64,000 nucleotides of DNA from Cherax quadricarinatus. Taxonomy: Eukaryota > Arthropoda > Malacostraca > Decapoda > Parastacidae. Below are positions 20,861-32,164 of the stretch, in pieces (the first letter of the stretch is position 1; each line of letters starts with the position of its first letter). The position numbers and the translations under genes are program-made. The stretch covers positions 1,283,502 to 1,347,501 of the forward strand of contig NC_091391.1 in assembly GCF_038502225.1 (NCBI RefSeq). The letters are read 5' to 3'. Below the pieces are notes generated by a model. It searched no databases, was not told the origin of the DNA, and worked only from the letters and a program-made list of their open reading frames with translations.

Positions 20861-21395
20861 TTACTCTGATTCTGTTAGACCAGCCTCACTTAGGAATGTT
20901 GTAAGGTCATGTTCTGTGGAGATGAAGTATCTCTTCCCAGTGGGCTGTTTCCTAACTGCTATTTTTCCATCCCTCACAAAGCACTGGTGGATTTTTTGGG
21001 CATAGCGCAATTTTCTTAGCCGATAAAGAAGGTTTTGTCTCGTTTTGGTAAGGCATCATTGACGTAAACATCATTATTATTATTATAATCAAGGGGGAAG
21101 CGCTAAACCCGGAGGATTATACAGCGCCTGGGGGGGGGGATGTGGAAGGCATTCAGGCTTAATTCGGGGAACTGGAGCACAGATCCAATTCCCTAAATCA
21201 AGAGCCCCTCACCAACATCAAGGAACCTTCCTTGAGGGGACGTAAACATCAGTTTTCATAGAAATAGATGTTTTTAGTAGGTTGTTTCTTTGTAGGCTAG
21301 TTTGGAATTTTAACAGCACTGTTATGAATTTACTATGCTCGCCTATTGGGTTAGGAGACTGGTATACGACAGCTCAAACTGGTTAGATAACCCAT
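20861..21395 (-). pseudogene. LINE ORF1 C-terminal remnant (FP-like fold suspected), split by a SINE
   Basis: With the SINE at 21074-21238 left out, the minus strand reads from PNPIGEHSKFITVLLKFQ through MKTDVYVNDAL, shifts frame once, then continues with TKTRQNLLYRLRKLRYAQ, IHQCFVRDGKIAVRK and STEHDLTTFLSEAGLTESE to a stop at 20861. The pattern of a basic helix, then an FVRDGKI strand, then a xxDLxxFL end resembles the C-terminal region of LINE ORF1 proteins related to the baculovirus FP domain family. Such proteins bind nucleic acid and package LINE RNA. The family call is from pattern memory. It is most likely the ORF1 of the LINE whose ORF2 lies at 16248-19135. Confidence 0.6.
21074..21238 (-). 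mobile_element. SINE with (ATA)n-type tail and 13-bp target duplication
   Basis: A perfect direct repeat GACGTAAACATCA flanks the element at 21061-21073 and 21239-21251. On the minus strand it runs from CCTCAAGGAAGGTTCC through CGCTGTATAATCCTCCGG and GGTTTAGCGCTTCCCCC to a (ATA/ATT)n tail. This is a family I associate with decapod genomes. It interrupts the LINE ORF1 remnant. Confidence 0.88.
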
Positions 21396-22053
21396 AGTGT
21401 TGGTTGTTTGTCCCTCATAGCACACTAGACTTTGAAGTGTAGGGGAGGGGTAAACACTCAGGGGACAGGGCATTGAAAGTCAGTCAGGTTCGAATCAGAA
21501 ATTAAACAAGTTTTTTTTTTTTCTAGCGAGAGACCTACCTTTTAGGGATGTTAGGAGTAGGTTTGGCTAGGTTGTAATATTGTATGATACAAGAGTTTAC
21601 CCTCCAACCTGTTTACTCACAGCAGAATCCTGACAAGTGATGATGTCTCCAGTGATCTAATTGTGCTAGAAGACTTCCACGGGCAGTGTTGCACAAGACT
21701 CAACACTGCCCAACTTCTCAACACTTCCTGACAAACACCAGGTCATGAAATGTATCATACCTCAAACTACTACTAATGGCAGTACTGAGACTATCCGTCT
21801 CATTACTACTATTGTTAGTAGGGTTGGGGTAGGGATATATTTTTTTTTCCCCGAGCTTAAAGCTCCTGAATTGTGTGAATGTTGTCTCCTGCTGATAAAT
21901 ACAACAGTTGAGACTTGTCTCAAAGTTATTTACTTTGTTTCTTCCGTGTTCCTTTAACACGTACGTGTGTGTGTTCGTGTTCGTTGAACATTTCTTTATC
22001 ACCATAAAGAAAGACATTTTAATTAATGCTCTTAAATTTATTTAATCTTGTAG
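21396..22053. other. Unique sequence, no gene seen
   Basis: It may include more of the LINE 5' region, but no coding similarity remains visible. Poly(T) runs occur at about 21511 and 21839. Confidence 0.4.
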
Positions 22054-22838
22054 GTTGAAGATGTGGTGGGCAGCTGCTGTGTGGTGAAGTCCGTGTGGTG
22101 GGCAGCTGCTGTGTGGTGAAGTCCGTGTGGTGGGCAGCTGCTGTGTGGTGAAGTCCGTGTGGTGGGCAGCTGCTGTGTGGTGAAGTCCGTGTGGTGGGCA
22201 GCTGCTGTGTGGTGAAGTCCGTGTGGTGGGCAGCTGCTGTGTGGTGAAGTCCGTGTGGTGGGCAGCTGCTGTGTGGTGAAGTCCGTGTGGTGGGCAGCTG
22301 CTGTGTGGTGAAGTCCGTGTGGTGGGCAGCTGCTGTGTGGTGAAGTCCGTGTGGTGGGCAGCTGCTGTGTGGTGAAGTCCGTGTGGTGGGCAGCTGCTGT
22401 GTGGTGAAGTCCGTGTGGTGGGCAGCTGCTGTGTGGTGAAGTCCGTGTGGTGGGCAGCTGCTGTGTGGTGAAGTCCGTGTGGTGGGCAGCTGCTGTGTGG
22501 TGAAGTCCGTGTGGTGGGCAGCTGCTGTGTGGTGAAGTCCGTGTGGTGGGCAGCTGCTGTGTGGTGAAGTCCGTGTGGTGGGCAGCTGCTGTGTGGTGAA
22601 GTCCGTGTGGTGGGCAGCTGCTGTGTGGTGAAGTCCGTGTGGTGGGCAGCTGCTGTGTGGTGAAGTCCGTGTGGTGGGCAGCTGCTGTGTGGTGAAGTCC
22701 GTGTGGTGGGCAGCTGCTGTGTGGTGAAGTCCGTGTGGTGGGCAGCTGCTGTGTGGTGAAGTCCGTGTGGTGGGCAGCTGCTGTGTGGTGAAGTCCGTGT
22801 GGTGGGCAGCTGCTGTGTGGTGAAGTCCGTGTGGTGGG
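22054..22838. repeat. 32-bp minisatellite, ~24 near-perfect copies
   Basis: A unit of GTGGTGGGCAGCTGCTGTGT plus GGTGAAGTCCGT. Every complete unit I compared is identical. Because 32 is not a multiple of three and the unit lacks minus-strand stops, all three minus frames stay open. Confidence 0.93.
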
Positions 22839-23639
22839 CACAAGTCTTCAGAGATGTCATCACCAGCAGCAACACATCAGAACAATGTCTGCAAAGATAA
22901 GTTTGTACGTTACTAGATTATTCATGAACTGCAATAAGCAATAGTTTGAAGTCTTACTAAGTATTTACAATGCTGCCTTCAACATTCTGTAGCCAGAAAT
23001 ATTACTGAAATATTTTCAAAGTTGATGGATCAAAAATTACCTTGGAACTGAAGTAATCCAAGTTTTTTATATTACCTGAGGAGCTGGAGGTGTTGATGGT
23101 GTGGTGGATGGCAGAGAAGTGACTAGTGGTGCCACTATTCTTGACCACCATGGCTAAATGGCGCCATTGACCTGGAGGGGGTGATGACGTCAGTGGTTGT
23201 TTGTGGGGGGGGGTCGTTAAGGGAAGGGTCAGGGGTTGGCTGCTGGAGGAGGGGTATTTGGGGGGTGAGTAGTTGGTTGTTACTGGTGGGAGGGTGTTGG
23301 GTAGGGGGGATGGTTGTCACTTGGTAATTACTAAGGAACTAACAGTCTTGTTCTGTGTTAACATGACTTCAATCTTGATATCTGAGACGCCCTGGACACT
23401 AGCCCAAAGACACTCGTTTGCCACATATACGTAATTCTAATGAACAATGTTCATAGACTCGTGTTGAACACCGTCTCATTGATGTTAGGCTGACATATTT
23501 GACATCTCTTGTGGGTTTAGTGCTTAGTTTTGATGGTAGTGGAAGTAATATGGTTTGACCTGGTAGCCGGCATCAGCTGCCTTTACTGCCTCATGCAGGG
23601 TGATAGTTTAATAATAAACTAAGTCAAGGATCCCAGTGG
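22839..23639. other. Unique sequence, no gene seen
   Basis: The segment has G-rich stretches (23200-23310) and no recognisable coding exon or RNA gene. Confidence 0.45.
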
Positions 23640-23835
23640 ATGTAAGTCACTTTGACTTTCTTGGGTTATCATAGGTAATCTACACATACACTGTGTATGA
23701 TAATTTATATAGTATACCTAAATGAACTTACTAATCACCGGTCTTAAACCTTAGTATATTTAGGTACAGGTACGCATTATCATAATGTAGATCACCTGGG
23801 ATAACCCTAAGTTAGTGTCTTAGTTCAGTTTTAAT
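23640..23835. repeat. Imperfect fold-back of SINE-like sequence
   Basis: The left arm (about 23657-23730: GGGTTATCATAGGTAATCTA, then GTGTATGATAAT, then TACCTAAAT) is the approximate reverse complement of 23757-23830 (ATTTAGGTAC, ATTATCATAATGTAGATCAC, CTGGGATAACCC). The left side also resembles the 3' body of the (CTTAT)n SINE (TTTCTTGGGTTATCMTRGGT). Two related copies in inverted orientation would explain it. Confidence 0.6.
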
Positions 23836-24009
23836 TTTCCCGTAATACATTGCATATCAGTGGCTCCATTTTGTGCCCACCTGTTTTATTACATGTAAAC
23901 TGTATTGTTCTAGAGTATAAAGAGGAATATAAATATTTGTGTGAATTTAATCTGTTAGTTTGTAGCCCAGACCCATCCTGTGGGTGGTAGTCAAAAAGAT
24001 TACGCTTAT

Positions 24010-27000
24010 ATTTTTTTTTTATATTTTATTGAAAACTTACATGGTACCAAAATATAGACATAAAAACTGTTTTTGTCAAAAGACAAGAAAACAAAACTTA
24101 CACAATTTATAATCTCACCACAAAATATACCTAATCCATTGAACTAAACCCTTACACTATAGTATCTCTCTCTCAATCCCTTTCAATGTGCAGGATGATA
24201 AACCCTTGCAGCCACATAATAGTGGTAACCCCCCTTTTCATGTACTTAGCCTGAAACAATGTGCATATATACACATGACATGACAAAAGTGTATAACCTA
24301 AATCAAAAAGAATCATGTTATTTTTTGACAGTTAGTACATACAAACTAACAGATCTTAGCATTTACTAACTTACATTTTATAAAAGTTATATATAAATAA
24401 AAACTAACAAACAACTAACAAAATATGAAAAATTGTTCAAATAAATGGACCAACAATAACTTTTACACAATACAAAACGTCAAAAACATCTTATGCTAAA
24501 TATAAAAGTTTTATACAATGTTAGATTCAGTACTAAGTCTAATATATACACTTCATGCAAACTTATAGATGTATTATGCCTTTAAAACTAAAGCCATTTA
24601 AACAATGTTCCAGAGCAATATCAGACTTACTCTTTCATGCACTAAGTTACACAATATAACTTATGGCTCCTAATAAAACATGTACCGGGCAGTACTACCT
24701 CAATCATGAATAAAACCAACCTGGCAAAAGACACTTCAGAAAGCCACCCCCTGCCATCCCCTGACCCCATGCTATCTGTATTAAAAAAAAAAACACAAAC
24801 TCACGTTCTCTTCCATGCTCAAGTTCGTACCTGACGTCGAAAGTCATAAAACCCCTGTCTCAACCAAAAGTCACCAGTTCACCCCCCCTACGCCCCCCCC
24901 TTTCCTAACGACTTTACACCCATATGCTCCACTACCACACACTTTTATTCCACCTTCCATCCTCCACTAATCTCAAAAAAGAACAAAAATGCCAGTTTAG
25001 GGAGAACCAGCCCAATCCAGCTCTAAACTACACCCAACCCTAACATTACACCTACCGATAGATTACGATAACCCAAGGGAAAACTATTTACCCACAACCT
25101 CCCATATAGTAGCCTATTTCTGCATACTGTACGATACACACTCGCCGCAAGTGCCCGCACCCTATATTCACCCCCCACCTCCCGCATGCACCAAGACACA
25201 TACAAAAAATCTGCCACTATATACATCACTGCCCTCCGAATGTCCTTGGAAACCCCTCCCACATCGAAATGCAAAGCCCTCAAAGTCGAAATGTTTCTTC
25301 CCCCTCCTGCCACTATACCCAGAACTCTCGCTAACCATGCCCTTACAAAACCCAAGGTTTCACAAAAATATATGGCATGAAAAGCCGTCTCCTCTTCCTC
25401 ACAATGCAAACAAGTGCCAGCACCTACATAACCCATTCTATATAACACTGACCTTGTAGCTAGAATTCCCATAAAGAATCTATAAACCACTTCACGAACC
25501 CTTGGCTTTAATCTGATCTTCCGAAAGTCTTCCCAAATGCCCCTCCAATCATACATTGGGTATGTAGCTACTCCCTGTATCACTGTACCCTGCCTACCTA
25601 TCCTCCCAAGCCTACTTACCCTTACTTTTTTTGCTTCCCTTACTGCCAACAAATTTCGCACCATATCTTCACACTCCAGTAGTTCCTTTCCCTTCCACCA
25701 TTTTCGCACATCCTTCATGACCTCTCCCACCCTTCTACCCCTCTCCCCTCCCACCCTCAAGTATCGCTGCTTCACATACACTGCCTTCACTCGTGTGTCC
25801 AAAGGTATAAGACTCAGCCCACCCTGCCGCACGCCCATCGTCACCACCTCCTTCCGTAGCCATGGCTTCCCATAACCCCACACATACCTCAAAACCACCC
25901 TCTCCAGTTCCTGAATATCACACGACCTCAGGGGATATATTTCTGCCACGCCCCACACTTTACTGTACACAAGTGTATTTACTACCACCACCCTCTGCTG
26001 CAATGTTATATCCCCAGCCCTCCACCCGCGCATCCTACCCATCGCTCTACTCACTACTTCTTTGGAATTTATTCCCTGTGCCTCCCCAGCGTCCGCCATA
26101 TACACAACCCCACATATCTTAATTCTATCCACTACGTTCCACCCATACTGTTCCCCCAAACCCCCCCACCACCCACGTGCCTACTTCTAATAACTTTGAC
26201 TTTGCTCCATTAACCCTCATCCCTGTCGCCCCACCAAACATCTCTATTATACGTCCCACATTCCCCAATCCTATTTCCCCTCCAACCAAAACTGTGGTGT
26301 CATCCACATACCCCACAATACCACATCTCCCAGGACCCACCTCTCCCTGTTCCCACACTCCTTCCTCTATAAGCCTATAAAAAGGGTCCTGCATGCATGC
26401 AAAGAGGATTTGAGACAAGGGGCAACCCTGTCGCAAACCCATCCCCATCTGCACTGGCAACCCTAACTTCCCATTAACCTGAACCCTGACCGTTGCAGGC
26501 GTATACAAAGTAGTCGCCCAGCGCACAATCTCATCACCAAAACCCTGTTTTTTCAAAATACACCACAACATATGTCTATCTACACTGTCATAAGCCTGCT
26601 TCCAATCAATCCCCAAGATCCCCCCCCGTTGTCTACCCTCCACAAAATCCTTAATTCTTCCATGCCCCTCACGCATACTTCGACCTGGAATCCCACACTG
26701 TCCTCTATGTAGGACTCGGTCAAGCACCTTTTTCATACGGTTACCTAAAACCTTCACAAAAACTTTATAATCTGCACACATGAGGGAGATCGCCCTAAAA
26801 GCACCCAAGGTCTTCCCCCCCCCTCCCTTATAGACCAAAACTAATATCCCCGTGCCCTGCGATTCCCCCAACACTCCCCTTTCCTTCATACAGTTAAACA
26901 ACCGGACCAGACATTCCTTCATACAATCCCAATGTGTAATATAGAAATCATTAGGAATTCCATCAATGCCTGGCGCTTTTCCCCTACTCAAGCCCATTAT

Positions 27001-28219
27001 CGCCTCCTCCACCTCCTCCTGACTGATCCTACCCTCTATTACTGCCCTCTCCTCCTCCCCTAAAAAACCTCGAATTCCTTCTCCCAGAATCTCTCCCTCC
27101 CTCTCTCCACCCTCCCTCTGCTTAAAATTCTCCCTAAACCAATAATCAGCATAATTGCTCATTCCATCGGTGGTACTAAGTACCTGCCCCACCCTATATC
27201 CCCCCACCCCTTTACACACCTCTAATCCCATAATCGTGGTCATCTGTTGCCTATTCCTAAATCTCCTCAAAACACATCCTGACGGTTTGTCACCCCATAG
27301 AACCTCCTCTAAACCTTCCCTCACACGTATCGCATCAAAACGAGAGTTTTGTATATCCCTCAATCTTCCCCTTAAAACCTCTATTTCTCCATGTCTAGCC
27401 CCCCCGCCCCCTTCATAACAATCATTTAGCTGCCCCTCTAAATATTTTCGTAAACCATACCTCCACATCGCCTCATCCCTTCCTCTATGCTGGTAATAGT
27501 CCCTAATCTGCAATTTAGCGTGCTTCTCCCACCATTCCAAAACATCCTCCTCTTCGTTGCGAGCCTCCCATAGTTGCTTCCACCATTCCTTAAAAAACAA
27601 CCCCTCCTCCTCTCCCTGGAGTAGCCTCACATTCATTTTCCAATAACCCACATACCTACGAACCATCCCTTCCCATGCCATCTCTGCCAAAACGGCACGA
27701 TGGTCCAAAAAACCTAAATCTATCGTCATTACACGTTCTACTGTTATATCTCGAGTTATATATATACGATCCAACCTGGCAGCATAACCCCTCCGCAGAA
27801 ACGTGTGCTCTACTTTCCACCCATCGCCCCTGACTATGTCAAAAACCCCTGCATCCCTCAACAAATCCCTCAATACCCCAAGCACACACCCTGCCCCTCT
27901 CGGTTCCACATCCTTATTCCTGATTACACAATTCCAATCCCCACCTATTATAGAAACCATTGGTAAACCCCGCATGTAGAAAAGCAAAACCTCCCTTACA
28001 AAATTCACCTTAACCCGTATGTTACTATCTGCCGGCATATATATCCCCAGAAAACATACTCTAATCTCGCCCCATATCCCTTCCACCCTCACCACCCTCC
28101 CCTCCCCTCCCTCTTCCCACTTGAGCATGTGGAATGGGCTGGACTCCCTCACTGCCACTGCCACCCCACCCTTTAATTTCCCTGAACTACCAACATACAT
28201 CCTAAAACCGTTCAGCCTC
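24010..28219 (-). mobile_element. Tx1/L1-like LINE, truncated by assembly gap
   Basis: Minus-strand LINE with a 3' UTR of about 1 kb (24010-25022), an AATAAA signal and an A-rich 3' tail (24009-24036). The coding region covers the endonuclease to the zinc knuckle. The 5' end runs into the N-gap, so ORF1 and the endonuclease N-terminus cannot be seen. Sequence on the far side of the gap does not continue the element. Confidence 0.82.
25023..28219 (-). pseudogene. Tx1/L1-like ORF2 with one frameshift, N-terminus lost in gap
   Basis: The upstream frame (26125-28219) holds endonuclease landmarks IIGGDWNCVI, RLDRIYIT and LDHRAVLAEM, then RT motifs APGIDGIPNDF, LVYKGGGGKTLGAFRAISLM, GIDWKQAYDSVDRHML (A), GLRQGCPLSQILF (B) and GYVDDTTVLV (C). 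The downstream frame (25023-26159) carries the thumb and C-terminal region, with a C-X2-C-X7-H-X4-C knuckle in CLHCEEEETAF then HAIYFC. The switch falls near a seven-base C/G homopolymer (about 26160-26167), so it may be a real one-base indel or a sequencing error. RQGCPLS and the YVDD box match the L1/Tx1 group. The apparent codons beyond the N-run (28320-28356) are unrelated sequence. Confidence 0.8.
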
Positions 28220-28319
28220 NNNNNNNNNNNNNNNNNNNNNNNNNNNNNNNNNNNNNNNNNNNNNNNNNNNNNNNNNNNNNNNNNNNNNNNNNNNNNNNNN
28301 NNNNNNNNNNNNNNNNNNN
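28220..28319. other. Assembly gap (100 N)
   Basis: Exactly 100 Ns, a conventional placeholder for a gap of unknown length. It cuts the LINE endonuclease. Confidence 0.98.
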
Positions 28320-28536
28320 CTCCATAATGATATATGACTGAGAAAAAGTTCTCCAAAATGGAAATAGGTCAAGGATCACAATGAAAATAAGTCAAGGACC
28401 GCACATTAAAAATAATTCGTGTACCACAAAAGGGAGATAAGTCACTTTTGTCTGACCTTTTTGGGAACATTATCCTGGTGATTAATTTACACCATGTATG
28501 ATAACTCTACGTACTTATGCGTACGTTTCTTCTTCT
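28320..28536. other. SINE-like scraps after the gap
   Basis: Short motifs (AAGGATCACAATGAAAATAAG, TTTGGGAACATTATCCTGGT, ACCATGTATGATAA) resemble the 3' body of the (CTTAT)n SINE and the fold-back at 23640-23835. It is too decayed for a firm call. Confidence 0.45.
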
Positions 28537-28740
28537 TTCAACAAACCGGTCACATCCTACCGAGGCAGGGTGGCCCAAAAAGAAAAAAAGTTTCTCTTTT
28601 TAATTTTAATAGGGTATACAGGAGAAGGGGGTTACCAGCCCCTTGCTCCCAGCATTTTAGTCGTGTCGTAAAACACGCATGGCTTACGGAGGAAGAATTC
28701 TGCTCCACTTCCCCATGGAGATAAGAGGAAATAAACCAGG
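28537..28740 (+). mobile_element. SINE-like decapod repeat ending in AGAGGAAATAAAC
   Basis: It contains CCGAGGCAGGGTGGCCCAAA, ACCAGCCCCTTGCTCCC and ACACGCATGGCTTACGGAGG, a dispersed repeat I associate with decapod genomes. It abuts the next SINE directly. Confidence 0.6.
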
Positions 28741-29030
28741 AAATAAGCCTGGTGGCTAAAGCTCCCACTTCACACATGGAGGGCCCGGGTTCGATTCCCA
28801 GCGGGTGGAAACATTTCGACACGTTTCCTTACACCTGTTGTCCTGTTCACCTAGCAGCAAATAAGTACCTGGGTGTTAGTGGACTGGTGTGGGTCGCATC
28901 CTGGGGGACAAGATTAAGGACCCCAATGGAAATAAGTTAGACAGTCCTCGATGACGCACTGAATTTCTTGGGTTATCCTGGATGGCTAAACCTCCGGGGT
29001 TAAAAATCCGAACGAAATCTTATCTTATCT
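28741..29030 (+). mobile_element. tRNA-derived SINE with (CTTAT)n tail, second copy
   Basis: The same family as 14204-14502, lacking the first 12 or so bases. The B box GGTTCGATTCC is intact, with small differences elsewhere (ACATGGAGGG for ACACGGAGGG). The tail is short (two CTTAT units). Confidence 0.85.
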
Positions 29031-29726
29031 AACTAGAAAGAAAGTAAAAGAAAACCCAGAGGGGTGTATATATATATACTTGTACATGTATGTGTAGTGT
29101 GACCTAAGTATAAGTAGAAGTAGCAAGATGTACCTGAAATCTTGTATGTTTATGAGACAGAAGAAAGACACTAGCAATCCTACCATCATGGAAAATTAAA
29201 TTAAAATTATATTGAAAATTAAAATTAAAATGTTTATTTCCTTGTAAATCTTACAATGTATGGTTTACATATTGTAAAATATTAATTACAAAAAAGGCCA
29301 CTAGCAGGCCTAGGCATTTTGGGCAGATCAATCCTAATTCTTACTCTATATTGACACAGGTTACGGAGCATACTGATACGACAGTTAGGTAACCACAGTG
29401 CTTAATTTGATTTGTAATAGTGAGGTAGTACAAAAGATATAACTATTACAATTTGTAAATTTAGTGACGGGAATGGTTTTGTCTTGGTATGATACACAGT
29501 GTCTATTAAAGCTCTTATATTGGAATATCTCAGGCAAACTTAAGAGTTATTAGGCAATAGCTATTATATATTTTGCGTTTTATGTTTACAGACATTTGGA
29601 TGAGTGTAAGTGTTGATTAGGGGGGAATTACAGACAACGAGAGTAAGTTTATTTTGTTTTGGATGTGTTCACGATACGAAAAGAAAAAAGATGATTTTTC
29701 ACATTATTGGCTGACGGTGGGATGTG

Positions 29727-31545
29727 TTAGGGGGATAAGATGTTTTTTAATAGCAGTTTTGAAAATGGTGGTCGAGTCTGTGGTTCTAGAGTTATCAGGC
29801 GGGAGTTCCAGATTTTAGGCCCTTTTATGTACATCAAATTTTTGAAGATATTTAGCCAGACACGAGGAATGTCATGGACATTTTTGTGTCTGGTGTTGCG
29901 TCTATGGGTCCTGTTGCAACTATCAAGAAAGTGTTTTAGTTCAGGGTTAAAATTAGATTTTATGGTTCGGTAAATGTAGGTTGTACAGTAGTATTTGTGA
30001 ATGTTTTGTACATTGTGCAAGTTTAGGTCTTTGAGGTGTGGGGGGGGAGGGTTCTCTAGTGTTAGAGTTAGGTTAGTTTAATATGTTTATTATGCACCTC
30101 ATACCCATCCTATGGGCGGTAGTCAAGACATTACAGAGGTACATAATGGGTCCAGGGACTGGGCCCCAAAGTTTTGATAGATGAACAAGGTACAAAGGTA
30201 ATAAACTCACAAGTTACAAAGGTAATGAATCATGTAAGTAAGTAAAATGCTGCTGTTGATCCCCAGGCACAAATGGCATATGTGAGGTAGGAAAAGACGA
30301 GTGAATAGTATAGTGTGAGTAGTGCTGATTGTGGTACGTAGTAATGTATCTTTGAGAGGATCCCAACAGTTTTGGATACCTTTTTTGCTATGTGTTGGAT
30401 ATGGGTGTTGAATTTCAAGTTGCTGTTAAGGTGCAGACTCAGGAATTTGCCCTCATTATGTTTAGCAATAAGAGTGTTGTCAGTCATCATGTTCAGCTGG
30501 GCAACACCTGCTCTGTTCCCGTACATAATGTATAAGGTTTTGTCAATACAGTGTAAGTTTATTAGCAGTCATCTAGGTCGATATTTTTACAAGCTCTTTG
30601 TTAACAATAGTGTTAAGTGAGGCAAGATTAGGGTGGGAGATGACATAAGTCGTGTCGTCAGCAAAGGTTTAAGGTGTTGTGATACATTAGGAAGATCATT
30701 AATGTATATAAGAGGAAGAGCAGGGGACCAAGGACACTTTCCTGTGGCACTCCAATGTCCAGTGGTCTTATTGATGAGGTTGTGTCTTTAATAGTAAGGT
30801 AGGATTTGAAATATGTAAGTGCATGGCCTCTTATACTATAATGATCAAGTTTGTGGAGTAGGATGCCGTGGTCTATTGTATCAAAAGCTTTCCTTAGGTT
30901 AATGAAGAGTCCTAATGGATATTCATTTTTTTCAAGTACTGTGTAAAGCAGGTCTAGGATTTTTATAATTGCATCGTTTGTACTTTTGATTTTACTGAAG
31001 CCAAATTGGCAGGGGTTGAGGATGCTTTGCGCTGTTATAAATGAATATAGTCTCCTGTGCACGAGTTTCTCGAAGATTTTGGATAGCAACTGTAAGTTTA
31101 TTGGCCTGTAGTTTTCACATCTGTGGGGTAACCACCTTTGCGTATTGATGTGATCCTGGCTATCATGAGTAGTGTTGGGAAAGCGCTGGTTTCTAGTGAT
31201 TTGTTAAAGAGTAATGAAATAGCAAGTGTAATAACATGAGCCACTCGCTTGTACAATAATGGTGTGACTTGAGCCAGATTTCCTGATTTAATTTTAAGCA
31301 ACTTAATAATCGTGGTGACTTCTGTGGGCTCGGTTAGTGCAAGATAGAAGGAAGTTGAGAAATTCCCATCTTAGTAATAACTTGCTCGGACATTAGTACC
31401 TGGGATTTTACTGGCGGGATTTGATCCTATGGTTGAGAAAAAATCACTCTTCTTGTTAACTGCATAGTTGTGATTCGTTCAGTTTAGTTAGGACAATATC
31501 CTTAGTTTTTTCACTTTGTGGCAGCCCAGAATCTGAGAGCGTCTT
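29727..31545 (-). pseudogene. Decayed L2/CR1-like RT fragments
   Basis: Pieces in several frames align in order with the first copy: the KIKSGNLAQVTPLLYKR region (31098-31301), then LSKIFEKLVHRRLYSFI, FINLRKAFDTIDHGILLHKL (motif A) and DIGVPQESVLGP (motif B) (30658-31089), then GKFLSLHLNSNLKFNTHIQH (30230-30526), then the C-terminal TYIYRTIKSNFNPELKHFLD segment (29727-30020). Motif B has GVPQESVL where the first copy has GVPQGSVL. The FADD block lies near 30640-30665 at a frame break. Several frameshifts make it non-functional. Confidence 0.78.
30075..30235 (-). repeat. Shared LINE 3' module, inserted copy
   Basis: CCATCCTATGGGCGGTAGT (30105-30123) and the GGGTCCAGGGACTGGGCCCC block match the 3' region at 15573-15670, yet here they lie between two coding segments of a LINE. 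The module therefore arrived separately. Confidence 0.7.
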
Positions 31546-31560
31546 CCAGGTCTTTTTTAT

Positions 31561-31854
31561 ACCTTTATATCTCCATTTATATGTTTTTATATCCTTTTTA
31601 TATCACTTCCGTTTTACACTCACTTGGCAGTATGGTAGTACGTCCCTGGGCGGTTGCTGTCTACCAACCTACTACCTTATCTTATGTGTACCTGTCCCTA
31701 ATTAACTTACTAATGACTGCTGGAGGATAGTTACAATGGTCAGTGTTAGTTGGTGGTAAATGGTCCCAGAAATTATTTAATTTTATAGGTTTAAAAGCTT
31801 ATAGAATGCATTTTGTTGGCAGCTTAAGATTAAGAAGTTTATTTTGAAAAATTA
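31561..31854. other. Spacer with dispersed-repeat scrap
   Basis: GGGCGGTTGCTGTCTACCAA at about 31648 is a motif I associate with decapod dispersed repeats. No gene was seen. Confidence 0.4.
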
Positions 31855-32164
31855 CACCTACCATCCGACTTACGACCAAGTTCAGTTCCGAGAAACCGGT
31901 CGTAAGTCGAAATGGACATAAGTCGAACTTTACTACTGAATATCAACGAAACATTTTTGTAATGACTTTATTTTATTGTTTTATTTTGGTATTTCATGTT
32001 TTACTTTACTTTTTGTTGTTAGTACTGTATTTATACTGTAAGGTTTAGGATAAACACTGTGTACAACACAAATACTTGCTTATTTCCCAGAAATTTGGCA
32101 TAAAAAACACGGTCATAAGTCGAGTCGTCGTATGTCGAGTAAGTCGTAAGTTGGATGGTAGGTG
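31855..32164. mobile_element. 310-bp TIR element (Tc1/mariner-like MITE) flanked by TA
   Basis: Terminal inverted repeats of about 22 bp, CACCTACCATCCGACTTACG against the reverse complement of CGTAAGTTGGATGGTAGGTG, differ at one position. TA flanks both ends (31853-31854 and 32165-32166), as expected for Tc1/mariner/pogo insertion. Subterminal ACGGTCATAAGTCGA-type repeats extend the similarity inward. There is no transposase, so it is non-autonomous. Confidence 0.82.

Larger units (their letters stand above)
15420..21395 (-). mobile_element. L2/CR1-like LINE, long decayed copy with nested SINEs
   Basis: Reading the minus strand, an ORF1 remnant (20861-21395) precedes a broken EN-RT ORF2 (16248-19135) and a 3' UTR ending at about 15420 in GAGAATAAACTTTGAATTTG, that is, an AATAAA-like signal plus a short (TTTGAA)2 tail. 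SINEs are inserted at 19650-20249 and 21074-21238. The span between the ORFs (19136-20860) has AT-rich direct repeats and no coding match. Joining ORF1 to this element is an inference from order, orientation and spacing. Confidence 0.7.
29190..31560 (-). mobile_element. L2/CR1-like LINE, second 5'-truncated decayed copy
   Basis: It shares coding and 3' UTR blocks with the copy at 15420-21395 but is more diverged. It starts (5') within the region between endonuclease and RT and ends in AATAAACATTTTAATTTTAA with A/T-rich tail repeats. A shared 3' module (30075-30235) is inserted between coding parts. Confidence 0.75.
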
